Shown here: positions 1 through 5,561 of the stretch, one piece after another | Layout: every line of letters begins with the position of its first letter | Numbering within the stretch: the first letter of the stretch is position 1 | Origin: Candidatus Omnitrophota bacterium | GTDB lineage: Bacteria > Omnitrophota > Gorgyraeia > Gygaellales > Profunditerraquicolaceae | Direction of reading: 5' to 3' | NCBI GenBank assembly: GCA_016867005.1 | Contig: VGKM01000031.1 | Coordinates: forward strand, 1-11,245 | Length of the DNA stretch: 11,245 bases | Translations under genes and position numbers: made by a program | The notes under the pieces: generated by a model | Told to the model about the DNA's origin: nothing | The model's database searches: none | The model's input: the letters and a program-made list of their open reading frames with translations, nothing else

Positions 1-39
1 AAAGAGACATTAAAACAGAAGGCAGGCCAAAGTGAATAA
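1..39 (+). CDS. C-terminal tail of an unidentified upstream gene (partial)
   Basis: Frame 1 is open from the window edge and encodes KETLKQKAGQSE before a TAA at 37-39. The stop overlaps the GTG start of the next small gene by eight bases, which is typical of coupled genes in this window. Twelve polar residues are too few to identify a family. Because the next gene looks like a YbbR/CdaR fragment, the diadenylate cyclase gene cdaA is a reasonable guess from the known cdaA-cdaR gene pair, but that is inference only. Confidence 0.4.
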   Translation, partial: KETLKQKAGQSE

Positions 40-169
40 AAAAAAGGTGAATATTTACAATAAAACAACGCGTTGGTTTACGAATCACCCGTGGCTGAAG
101 CTGATATCGCTGGTTTTAGCAGTCATCACCTGGTTTTATGTAAGCGGCGAGATAAATAAATTTAACTGA
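32..169 (+). CDS. 45-residue single-pass membrane protein resembling the N-terminus of YbbR/CdaR
   Basis: GTG at 32 opens a 45-codon frame that ends with TGA at 167-169, one base before pdxJ. A purine-rich AGAAGG stands just upstream of the GTG. The protein starts with a basic polar segment (residues 1-14), followed by WFTNHPWLKLISL and one hydrophobic helix (about residues 22-37) ending WFYVSGEINKFN. The pattern N-x-x-W-L-K-L-x-S-L then W-x-Y-V-x-x-E is characteristic of the N-terminal anchor of YbbR-domain proteins such as CdaR, the regulator of c-di-AMP cyclase. Those proteins continue with several extracytoplasmic YbbR domains. Here the frame stops where the first domain would begin, leaving only the anchor. 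It could be a decayed remnant or a true mini-protein. I am fairly sure of the reading frame and moderately sure of the relationship. Confidence 0.6.
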   Translation: MNKKKVNIYNKTTRWFTNHPWLKLISLVLAVITWFYVSGEINKFN

Positions 170-170
170 C

Positions 171-881
171 ATGGTGAAACTAGGCGTAAATATTGACCAC
201 GTGGCTTCGGTAAGAGAATTGCGCAAAGGCGCTTTCCCTGAGCCGGCGATTGCCGCTTTAATCGCACAAGAAGCAAAGGCCGCATCTATCGTAGTGCACC
301 TAAGAGAAGACCGGAGGCACATAAAGGATGCCGACTTGTATATTTTAAAACAAGTTGTAAAAACCAAACTCAATCTTGAGATGTCAACTGCTCCCGAAAT
401 AGTAGGGATCGCCTGCAAGATCAGGCCTGACCAGGCAACGCTCGTGCCGGAAAAACGAAAAGAACTCACCACCGAAGGCGGTTTAAATGTAGCGGCTAAC
501 CTGAAACTTGTACGGGATACGGTAAATAAACTTAAAAAAAACGGTATTATTGTCAGCCTTTTTATTGACCCCGAAAAGAAACAAATAGATGCGGCAAGAA
601 AATCCGGCGTAAATATGATTGAATTGCATACCGGGCGCTTCGCTAATGCCAAGAATGATCTCGAACAGGAAAAATGCCTGAAAGAGATTTCCGATGCAGT
701 CAAGTATGCTAAAAAACTAAAGCTGGCCGTGAATGCCGGCCACGGCCTGGATTATAACAATGTTTCAAGGATAGCAAGAATCAAAGGCATCGAAGAGTTG
801 AATATCGGTTATTCCATAATCTGCCGCTCTGTTATCGTCGGTTTAAAACAGGCGATCAAGGAAATGAGGGATTTGTTATGA
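171..881 (+). CDS. pdxJ: Pyridoxine 5'-phosphate synthase PdxJ
   Basis: PdxJ condenses 3-amino-2-oxopropyl phosphate with 1-deoxyxylulose 5-phosphate to give pyridoxine 5'-phosphate in the DXP-dependent vitamin B6 pathway, in the cytoplasm. The 236-residue length is normal for this TIM-barrel family. Visible signatures are KLGVNIDHVASVRE (3-16), HLREDRRHI (43-51), NLEMS (68-72), VPEKRKELTTEGGL (92-105), ELHTGRFA (151-158) and VNAGHGLDYNN (187-197). By alignment to Escherichia coli PdxJ, His43, Glu70 and His191 match the catalytic His45, Glu72 and His193, and Arg45, His50 and Thr100 match Arg47, His52 and Thr102. One oddity is ELNIGYSI at 209-216, where Tyr214 replaces the usual histidine of the ELNIGH motif. 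No clear ribosome binding site precedes the ATG, so coupling to the stub gene one base upstream is likely. The stop overlaps acpS by ATGA. Confidence 0.97.
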   Translation: MVKLGVNIDHVASVRELRKGAFPEPAIAALIAQEAKAASIVVHLREDRRHIKDADLYILKQVVKTKLNLEMSTAPEIVGIACKIRPDQATLVPEKRKELTTEGGLNVAANLKLVRDTVNKLKKNGIIVSLFIDPEKKQIDAARKSGVNMIELHTGRFANAKNDLEQEKCLKEISDAVKYAKKLKLAVNAGHGLDYNNVSRIARIKGIEELNIGYSIICRSVIVGLKQAIKEMRDLL

Positions 882-1234
882 TCGTCGGAACCGGGATCGA
901 CATTACTGAAGTCCGCCGCCTTAAACAAGCGGTGGAAAAATGGGGGGACGAATTCTTAAACCGTATTTTTACAAAAATAGAACTGGATAATGCCAAAACC
1001 CGCGGCAGCCTCTATCAGCATCTGGCAGGAAGATTTGCCGCAAAGGAAGCCGTATTTAAGGCGCTGGGCAATGAACGCCTGAACTGGAAGGACATTCAGA
1101 TACTGAATGACAAAACAGGAAGGCCTAATTGTATTATTTTAAACGGTAAAGCCGCTAAAGTAGATGTCCAGATATCGATCTCTCATGTAAAAAGCTATGC
1201 GACTGCCTTTGCAATTATTACGAAGAAAAGCTGA
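878..1234 (+). CDS. acpS: Holo-[acyl-carrier-protein] synthase AcpS
   Basis: AcpS transfers the 4'-phosphopantetheine arm of coenzyme A to apo acyl carrier protein, activating fatty acid synthesis. The 118-residue length is typical of the small trimeric AcpS type. The N-terminal VGTGIDITEVRR (3-14) carries the magnesium-binding Asp8. GRFAAKEAVFKALG (51-64) carries the second conserved acid, Glu57, and Lys61. SISHVKSYATAFAI near the C-terminus is the usual final strand motif. The ATG overlaps the pdxJ stop in an ATGA arrangement, so translation is probably coupled. The last 38 bases are shared with the start of nnr in a different frame. The pairing with pdxJ is common in bacteria. Confidence 0.96.
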   Translation: MIVGTGIDITEVRRLKQAVEKWGDEFLNRIFTKIELDNAKTRGSLYQHLAGRFAAKEAVFKALGNERLNWKDIQILNDKTGRPNCIILNGKAAKVDVQISISHVKSYATAFAIITKKS

Positions 1235-2075
1235 TTCTCATAAAGGTGATTACGGCAGGATCTTTATTCTGGCAGGGTCTGCCAGGTTTTCCGGAGCAGC
1301 AATACTCTGCAGCATGGCGGCACTGCGTTCAGGCGCGGGGCTGGTAACATTAGGCATCCCCAAAAGCCTTAATAACGCGATCATAAAAATAAAGCCCCCT
1401 GAAGTTATGACGCTGCCCCTGGAAGAAACAAAAGATGCTACGCTGGCAAAGAGCTCTTTTAAAAAAATAATCGATTTTCTTAATAAGGCCGACGTTTTAG
1501 TAATAGGCCCGGGCCTGTCTGATAACAAAGAAACAGCCGGATTGATCCGCAAAGTTATAAACCGGGTACGCCTGCCTGTAATTATTGATGCAGATGGCCT
1601 GAATGCTTTAGCCGGGCACCTTGATATCCTAAGAAAAAAGAAGGCCTTGGTTAACCGTGATATTATTATTACGCCGCACCCCGGAGAGATGGCTCGTCTT
1701 CTGGATAAAACCATATCTTTTGTACAAAAAGATAGAAAAAATATTGCCAAGTCATTTGCAAAGAACTATAATTGCCTAGTCATTTTAAAGGGAAATAAAA
1801 CAATAATAGCGGCTCCGGAAGGCAAAGCTTATATAAATAATACAGGTAACCCCGGGATGGCTACTGCCGGCAGCGGCGACTGCTTAACCGGGATAATCGC
1901 AGCTTTTCTTGGCCAAAAGCTAAAGGCGCCTGAAGCAAGCAGGATTGCGGTATACATTCACGGCTTGGCCGGCGACCTTGCGGCTGAAGAAAAGACACAA
2001 ATAAGCTTAATCGCCTCGGATATTATTGATAAGATACCGGAAGTTTTAAAGAAAATGCGGGTTATGCCGGCATAG
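1197..2075 (+). CDS. nnrD: ADP-dependent NAD(P)HX dehydratase (NnrD-type), without epimerase domain
   Basis: The enzyme repairs damaged hydrated NADH and NADPH by ADP- or ATP-driven dehydration and has the ribokinase-like YjeF C-terminal fold. Signatures in the 292 residues are DSHKGDYG (13-20), LAGSARFSGAAIL (25-37), SGAGLVTL (45-52), VIGPGLSD (102-109), IIDADGLNAL (129-138), ITPHPGEMARLL (158-169), VILKGNKT (195-202) and NPGMATAGSGDCLTG (218-232), where Asp228 is the catalytic base position. The N-terminal NnrE epimerase half found in many bacterial Nnr fusions is absent, so any epimerase must be elsewhere. I chose the ATG inside acpS because RKADSHKGDYG is conserved family sequence encoded across the acpS stop, so a later start would remove it. 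The 38-base overlap suggests coupled translation. The TAG stop lies inside the following tRNA gene. Confidence 0.93.
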   Translation: MRLPLQLLRRKADSHKGDYGRIFILAGSARFSGAAILCSMAALRSGAGLVTLGIPKSLNNAIIKIKPPEVMTLPLEETKDATLAKSSFKKIIDFLNKADVLVIGPGLSDNKETAGLIRKVINRVRLPVIIDADGLNALAGHLDILRKKKALVNRDIIITPHPGEMARLLDKTISFVQKDRKNIAKSFAKNYNCLVILKGNKTIIAAPEGKAYINNTGNPGMATAGSGDCLTGIIAAFLGQKLKAPEASRIAVYIHGLAGDLAAEEKTQISLIASDIIDKIPEVLKKMRVMPA

Positions 2076-2141
2076 CTCAGTCGGTAGAGCAGCTGTTTTG
2101 TAAACAGCGGGTCGGGGGTTCGATTCCTCTTGCCGGCTCCA
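2066..2141 (+). tRNA. tRNA-Thr (anticodon UGU), CCA encoded
   Basis: A complete cloverleaf can be folded by eye. The acceptor stem is GCCGGCA (2066-2072) with TGCCGGC (2131-2137), and the D stem is GCTC/GAGC. The anticodon stem GCTGT/ACAGC encloses the loop TTTGTAA with TGT at 2099-2101, and the T loop is TTCGATT. TCCA follows, so the 3' CCA is encoded, unlike the other three tRNAs here. The first ten bases overlap the end of the nnr gene, including its stop codon. It is probably transcribed from the upstream operon and released by RNase P. Confidence 0.96.
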
Positions 2142-2192
2142 TTTAGATTTAATACGGATTTCGAGTTCAGGATTTAAAGTTTATGTTTAATA

Positions 2193-2275
2193 GGGCAGGT
2201 ACCCAAGTGGCCAAAGGGGGCAGACTGTAAATCTGCTGCACTTGTGCTTCATAGGTTCGAATCCTATCCTGCCCA
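2193..2275 (+). tRNA. tRNA-Tyr (anticodon GUA)
   Basis: The acceptor stem GGGCAGG (2193-2199) pairs with CCTGCCC (2268-2274). The anticodon stem GCAGA/TCTGC holds the loop CTGTAAA with GTA at 2227-2229. A long variable arm (GCAC, TT, GTGC at 2238-2247) marks a class II tRNA, as expected for bacterial tyrosine tRNA. The T arm is ATAGG-TTCGAAT-CCTAT. The discriminator is A2275, and CCA is not encoded, so the nucleotidyltransferase must add it. Confidence 0.96.
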
Positions 2276-2276
2276 T

Positions 2277-2315
2277 TAAAATTAAAGCAGCCTCTGGCGT
2301 ATTGCTTTAATTTTA
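2277..2315 (+). repeat. 13-bp perfect inverted repeat between tRNA-Tyr and tRNA-Gly, with alternative pairings
   Basis: TAAAATTAAAGCA at 2277-2289 is the exact reverse complement of 2303-2315, with a 13-base loop. The right arm ends in TTTTA but no longer T run follows, so it is at best a weak terminator or an RNA-processing hairpin. Loop bases are in turn complementary to downstream bases: GGCGTA at 2296-2301 with TACGCC at 2314-2319, and CGTATT at 2298-2303 with AATACG at 2324-2329. Competing or pseudoknotted folds are therefore possible. The structure is seen directly, but no function can be assigned. Confidence 0.65.
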
Positions 2316-2341
2316 CGCCGAGTAATACGAGGCGAAAATAT

Positions 2342-2412
2342 GCGGGAGTAGTTCAGTGGTAGAACAATAGCCTTCCAAGCTATATATGGGGGTTCGATTC
2401 CCCTCTCCCGCT
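2342..2412 (+). tRNA. tRNA-Gly (anticodon UCC)
   Basis: The acceptor stem GCGGGAG (2342-2348) pairs with CTCCCGC (2405-2411). The D stem is GTTC/GAAC, and the anticodon stem ATAGC/GCTAT encloses CTTCCAA with TCC at 2374-2376. The T arm is GGGGG-TTCGATT-CCCCT with a G-U closing pair. The discriminator is T2412, and CCA is not encoded. The kinase start codon lies only seven bases after the tRNA end. Confidence 0.96.
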
Positions 2413-2419
2413 CTTAAAT

Positions 2420-3880
2420 ATGATATTCGGGAAAAAAATACAGAATGAGTACTTATTCAACAACTTATTAGATGAAGCTAATGTCTTCCTGCTTTATCTG
2501 AACAAAGACGGCTATATTGATCTTTGTAATAAACACTTCAGCGATTTCCTGGGAAAGGAAAAAAACGTTATCATCGGGAAAAAATGGGATGCGGCGATGT
2601 TCGGGGAAAAGCCGCAGGCAAAGCAACAGGTCTTTGCTGCGGTAATAGATGCTTCGGTCAAGCACAAAAAGCCGAATTTTTTTGAAGATGCCATGTTTGA
2701 TGTTAAAAACAAGAAGCATTTTCTTTCCTGGAATATCAATCCCGTTTTTTCCGGAGAGCATAAACACGAGGGCACGCTTTTAATCGGCAACGATATCACT
2801 GAATTAAAAGAAAACGAAATATCGCTTAAGAATATCGATGAAACACTAAAAAATATATTCTCAAGTATTAAAGATTTTGCATTGTTTGTTACAAATTTAA
2901 GCGGGAACATTACTTATTACGGAGCCGGCGCCGAAAAAGTATTCGGCTGGAGCAAAAACGAAGCGATATTTAAACACATCGGCCTGCTTTTTAAAGAAGA
3001 TGCCCTGAAAGAGATCCCCGGGATGCTCGACCTTGCAAAATTATCCGGGAAATTTGAGCAAGAAATGGAGCTGGTAAAAAAGGAAGGGGAAAGATTTCCG
3101 GTGACCCTTAACATTTACCCTCTAATCGACGCTTCGGGTAATCTTATCGGATATGTTTTTATTGCCAAAGATGACACGGAAAGAAAAAAACTGGAATTTA
3201 GGATCTTTCAAACCGAAAAACTGGCAGCCATCGGACAGCTGGCAGCGGGGATAGCCCATGAAATAAACAACCCTCTGTTTGTCATTTCCGGGACGCTGGA
3301 ATTATTGTTTCTCTCAGAAGAAAAGATACCTAAGGATATTCTAACAGAGCTGAAAAAAATTGAAGAACAAACTGACCGCGTCAGGAAACTGATGGATAGA
3401 GTCCTTAAATTCTCCCGGCAAAGCCAGTTAAAACTGGAGACATTGAACATTAATGAAGTTATTGAAGGCGTATTGCCGCTGCTCTCGTATCATAAATTAG
3501 CTCTTTCTAAAATAAAAATAAATAAAACTTACTCTTCGCAAGAACTCCCCATAAAAGGCGATATAAATCAGCTTCAGGAAGTATTTATCAACCTTTGCGT
3601 TAACGCATTTCAGGCAATGCCCGATGGGGGAGAACTTAATATCACAACCCATGCGGTCAATCTGAATGCAGAAATAAGGATATCAGATACCGGCAGCGGC
3701 ATATCCAAAGAGAACTTAAAAAATTTGTTCATGCCTTTTTTTACCACTAAAAAAGAGGGGACGGGCCTGGGGTTGTCGATCTGCCATAATATCATTAAAA
3801 GCCATAACGGCTCAATTGACATAGAATCCGTGCAAACTAAAGGCACCACTTTTATTATCCGTTTTCCGATTGTGAGCTAG
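2420..3880 (+). CDS. Soluble PAS-PAS sensor histidine kinase
   Basis: This 486-residue protein has no signal peptide or membrane segment, so it should sense a cytoplasmic cue. Two PAS domains (about residues 13-130 and 140-257) each lead into a helical linker; the second contains YYGAGAEKVFGWSKNEA. The dimerisation/phosphoacceptor domain (about 262-335) has the H-box AAGIAHEINNPL with His280. The ATPase domain (about 345-485) shows the N-box INLCVNAFQAM (390-400), DTGSG (423-427), FMPFFTTK (437-444) and GTGLGLS (447-453). This resembles NtrB-like and other PAS-linked cytosolic kinases. The ATG has no visible ribosome binding site because the tRNA-Gly end is directly upstream, but no other in-frame start precedes the first PAS domain. 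The single-domain regulator eleven bases downstream is the likely partner. The signal sensed is unknown. Confidence 0.93.
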   Translation: MIFGKKIQNEYLFNNLLDEANVFLLYLNKDGYIDLCNKHFSDFLGKEKNVIIGKKWDAAMFGEKPQAKQQVFAAVIDASVKHKKPNFFEDAMFDVKNKKHFLSWNINPVFSGEHKHEGTLLIGNDITELKENEISLKNIDETLKNIFSSIKDFALFVTNLSGNITYYGAGAEKVFGWSKNEAIFKHIGLLFKEDALKEIPGMLDLAKLSGKFEQEMELVKKEGERFPVTLNIYPLIDASGNLIGYVFIAKDDTERKKLEFRIFQTEKLAAIGQLAAGIAHEINNPLFVISGTLELLFLSEEKIPKDILTELKKIEEQTDRVRKLMDRVLKFSRQSQLKLETLNINEVIEGVLPLLSYHKLALSKIKINKTYSSQELPIKGDINQLQEVFINLCVNAFQAMPDGGELNITTHAVNLNAEIRISDTGSGISKENLKNLFMPFFTTKKEGTGLGLSICHNIIKSHNGSIDIESVQTKGTTFIIRFPIVS

Positions 3881-3885
3881 AGGAG
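3881..3885 (+). promoter_or_regulatory. Ribosome binding site for the TTG-initiated response regulator
   Basis: AGGAG directly after the kinase stop, within the purine run 3881-3890, stands six bases before TTG at 3892. It fixes that rare start: the next residues P-K-K-I-L-I-V-D-D are the normal beginning of a receiver domain, and no ATG is available nearby. Confidence 0.8.
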
Positions 3886-3891
3886 AGGGAA

Positions 3892-4269
3892 TTGCCGAAA
3901 AAAATATTGATAGTCGACGATGAGGTCCAGGTAAGAGAGGTATTTTCAAAGCTGCTTTTTAAAGAAGGTTTTACGGTAGAGTGCGCCGGAACACTGGAAG
4001 AAGCAGTTAAACAGGTAACGGAAAATGACTTTGATATTGCTTTAGTAGATATCAGGCTCGGCGGGGTAAGCGGTTTCGAAATAGTAAAAAATATTTTAGA
4101 GAAGAGGCCTTTATTACGGGTAGTTATGATAAGCGGTTCCGGCCCGACTGATGATGTCATTGCCAAATCCGAAGAAGCCGGCTGCATCGGGTTTATCGGT
4201 AAAAATCTCAAAATAAATGAGATCAAGGATAACTTAAAATTTTACCTTGATTCAACAAAGAAAGCGTAG
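3892..4269 (+). CDS. Single-domain response regulator (receiver only)
   Basis: The 125 residues form one receiver domain with no DNA-binding or enzymatic output, as in CheY or Spo0F-type relay proteins. KILIVDDE (4-11) gives the acidic pair Asp9-Asp10, and ALVDIRL (50-56) gives the phosphoacceptor Asp53. VVMISGSG (77-84) gives the conserved Ser at the switch position, and GFIGKNL (100-106) gives the conserved Lys104. The Lys is followed by Asn rather than the common Pro. The protein starts at TTG with a good ribosome binding site eleven bases after the kinase, so the two form a plausible two-component pair. With no output domain, the signal must pass by protein contact or a phosphorelay to a target that is not evident here. 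Confidence 0.93.
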   Translation: MPKKILIVDDEVQVREVFSKLLFKEGFTVECAGTLEEAVKQVTENDFDIALVDIRLGGVSGFEIVKNILEKRPLLRVVMISGSGPTDDVIAKSEEAGCIGFIGKNLKINEIKDNLKFYLDSTKKA

Positions 4270-4273
4270 GCAA

Positions 4274-5026
4274 ATGGACGAAATATTCTTAAAACCTGTT
4301 TTCATTGAAGCGTTTGACCTGGATGACGCCTGGTTTCAGTGTCTATCTGAAATACTGGACAAAGGCCATGTATATACTATCACCAGGGGCAGTTACGAAG
4401 GGCAGAAACGCCTGGAATTTGACTTTGTAGTAATAAGAGTAAAGAAGCCGTCGCACCAAATAATCCCTATGATCCCCGAAGGCATGAGCATACCTGCTCC
4501 TACCGATATGGATTATATCCAGGGCTATCTCAGTTACCTTATGACGGGTACCAAGACCGAAACCGAAGATTACACTTACGGAGAACGGCTTGTCGGCAGG
4601 CCGGCGGCTGACCCCAAAGAGATGGCAAAAGATATGCCTCTAAGCGTAAACCAGATTGAAGAAGTTATCAAAATTTATAAACAAAAGGGCTTTGGCACCA
4701 ATCAGGCAACAATGGAAATCGGCATGCCTTCCGACATCAAGCTGGATGACCCGCCATGCCTGAGGATCATTGATACAAGGATCCGTTACGGGAAACTGCA
4801 TTTTATTTTATATTTCCGGTCCTGGGATTTATGGGGAGGGTTTCCATCCAACCTGGGAGGATTGCAGCTTGTAAAACAATATATGGCAGACGAAATAGGT
4901 GTTGGAGACGGAGAAATAATAGCAGTCAGTAAAGGCCTCCATTTATACGATTATAGCTGGGACCTGGCAAAGATTAGGACAAATAAAAACAACCCATTGT
5001 CATTAAAAGGTGCGGCGGTCAGATGA
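4274..5026 (+). CDS. Thymidylate synthase-family protein, resembling the methanogen type
   Basis: Thymidylate synthases methylate dUMP to dTMP using a folate-type cofactor. In this 250-residue protein the C-terminal half carries the family's active-site order: DPPCLR with the candidate nucleophile Cys162, YFRSWDLWGGFPSNL (180-194) matching R-S-x-D and the nucleotide-selecting Asn (Arg182, Ser183, Asp185, Asn193), and GLHLYDY (221-227) with His223 and Tyr225. TYGERL (101-106) matches the folded-strand Y-G-x-R motif. Asn rather than Asp at 193 favours dUMP over dCMP substrates. The N-terminal hundred residues do not look like the classical bacterial ThyA N-terminus, and overall the protein resembles the shorter archaeal/methanogen thymidylate synthase group. 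I prefer ATG at 4274 to an upstream TTG at 4247 because it lies five bases after the regulator stop. Its place inside a signalling cluster is unexpected. Family membership is fairly sure; substrate and cofactor are not. Confidence 0.78.
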   Translation: MDEIFLKPVFIEAFDLDDAWFQCLSEILDKGHVYTITRGSYEGQKRLEFDFVVIRVKKPSHQIIPMIPEGMSIPAPTDMDYIQGYLSYLMTGTKTETEDYTYGERLVGRPAADPKEMAKDMPLSVNQIEEVIKIYKQKGFGTNQATMEIGMPSDIKLDDPPCLRIIDTRIRYGKLHFILYFRSWDLWGGFPSNLGGLQLVKQYMADEIGVGDGEIIAVSKGLHLYDYSWDLAKIRTNKNNPLSLKGAAVR

Positions 5027-5031
5027 ATCAC

Positions 5032-5036
5032 GGAGG
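5032..5036 (+). promoter_or_regulatory. Strong ribosome binding site fixing the first PilZ gene start
   Basis: GGAGG lies six bases before ATG at 5043 and just after the preceding stop. It argues for the 167-residue protein beginning MNKHYKGAERR over an extended frame from an earlier start at 5010 that overlaps the thymidylate synthase gene. Confidence 0.8.
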
Positions 5037-5042
5037 AAGAAA

Positions 5043-5546
5043 ATGAATAAGCATTATAAAGGCGCAGAACGAAGGGCCTTTGCCCGATTAAATTATACTA
5101 CGCCTCTTAACTGTAAAGTTTGCAATAAACAGACTATTTCCTGCCTGCTTAACGGTTACGTTTCAAATATCAGCCCTGCAGGATTGCTCTGCAACATAAA
5201 AGAAAGGGTAAAAAAGAATGACGTCCTGTGGCTTTCGTTTGACAGGGGGACATTGAGTTTTTGCGAAGACCTTGAAAAACGCTCCTTTATATACCAAAGC
5301 GGAGTGATTGCAAAGGTCGCCAGGATAGAAAGAAAATCTGACGGGAGTTATGATGTAGGGGTACACTTTATTACCCGCGAAGAAAAAAATTCAACCAATA
5401 TTTTCCCTCAGACGCGTTTTCTGGATAAAAATAACAACGGTATTGCCGAAGCCGAAGATACGGCAGAAGAGGAAATAACGGTTGAGGTAGAAGATACAGA
5501 GCTTGAAGGCCAAACCCGGGAAGAACCCCAGGAAGACAATGGTTAA
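5043..5546 (+). CDS. PilZ-domain protein with acidic C-terminal tail
   Basis: PilZ domains bind cyclic di-GMP and alter the activity of partner proteins. The N-terminus has ERRAFARL (9-16), the R-x-x-x-R element, and VSNISPAGLLC (40-50) supplies the N-x-S-x-x-G element, so ligand binding is plausible. The beta-barrel core runs to about residue 112 (DVGVHFITRE). A roughly 55-residue tail follows that is rich in Glu and Asp and probably disordered. It contains DKNNNGIAEAED (128-139), which resembles a calcium-binding EF-hand loop. A CKVC pair sits at 24-27. There are no other domains, so this is a stand-alone receptor or adaptor. It follows the two-component genes and thymidylate synthase relative closely and is probably co-transcribed with them. 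Confidence 0.85.
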   Translation: MNKHYKGAERRAFARLNYTTPLNCKVCNKQTISCLLNGYVSNISPAGLLCNIKERVKKNDVLWLSFDRGTLSFCEDLEKRSFIYQSGVIAKVARIERKSDGSYDVGVHFITREEKNSTNIFPQTRFLDKNNNGIAEAEDTAEEEITVEVEDTELEGQTREEPQEDNG

Positions 5547-5561
5547 AACCATAAATTGCAG

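Noticed and set aside
116..703. Long minus-strand open frame opposite pdxJ
   Set aside because: It lies opposite a clearly conserved gene, its translation is Ser/Phe-rich with no recognisable motif, and no upstream signals were seen. The same applies to minus-strand frames opposite nnr (1250-1750), the kinase, gpsA and thrC.
1269..1285. 7-bp palindrome CTGGCAG-GGT-CTGCCAG
   Set aside because: It lies inside nnr and encodes the conserved LAGSAR segment, so the symmetry is most simply a by-product of coding sequence.
2142..2192. Possible promoter between tRNA-Thr and tRNA-Tyr
   Set aside because: The 51-base spacer is AT-rich and has TATGTT-like bases, but no -35 element at suitable spacing stands out.
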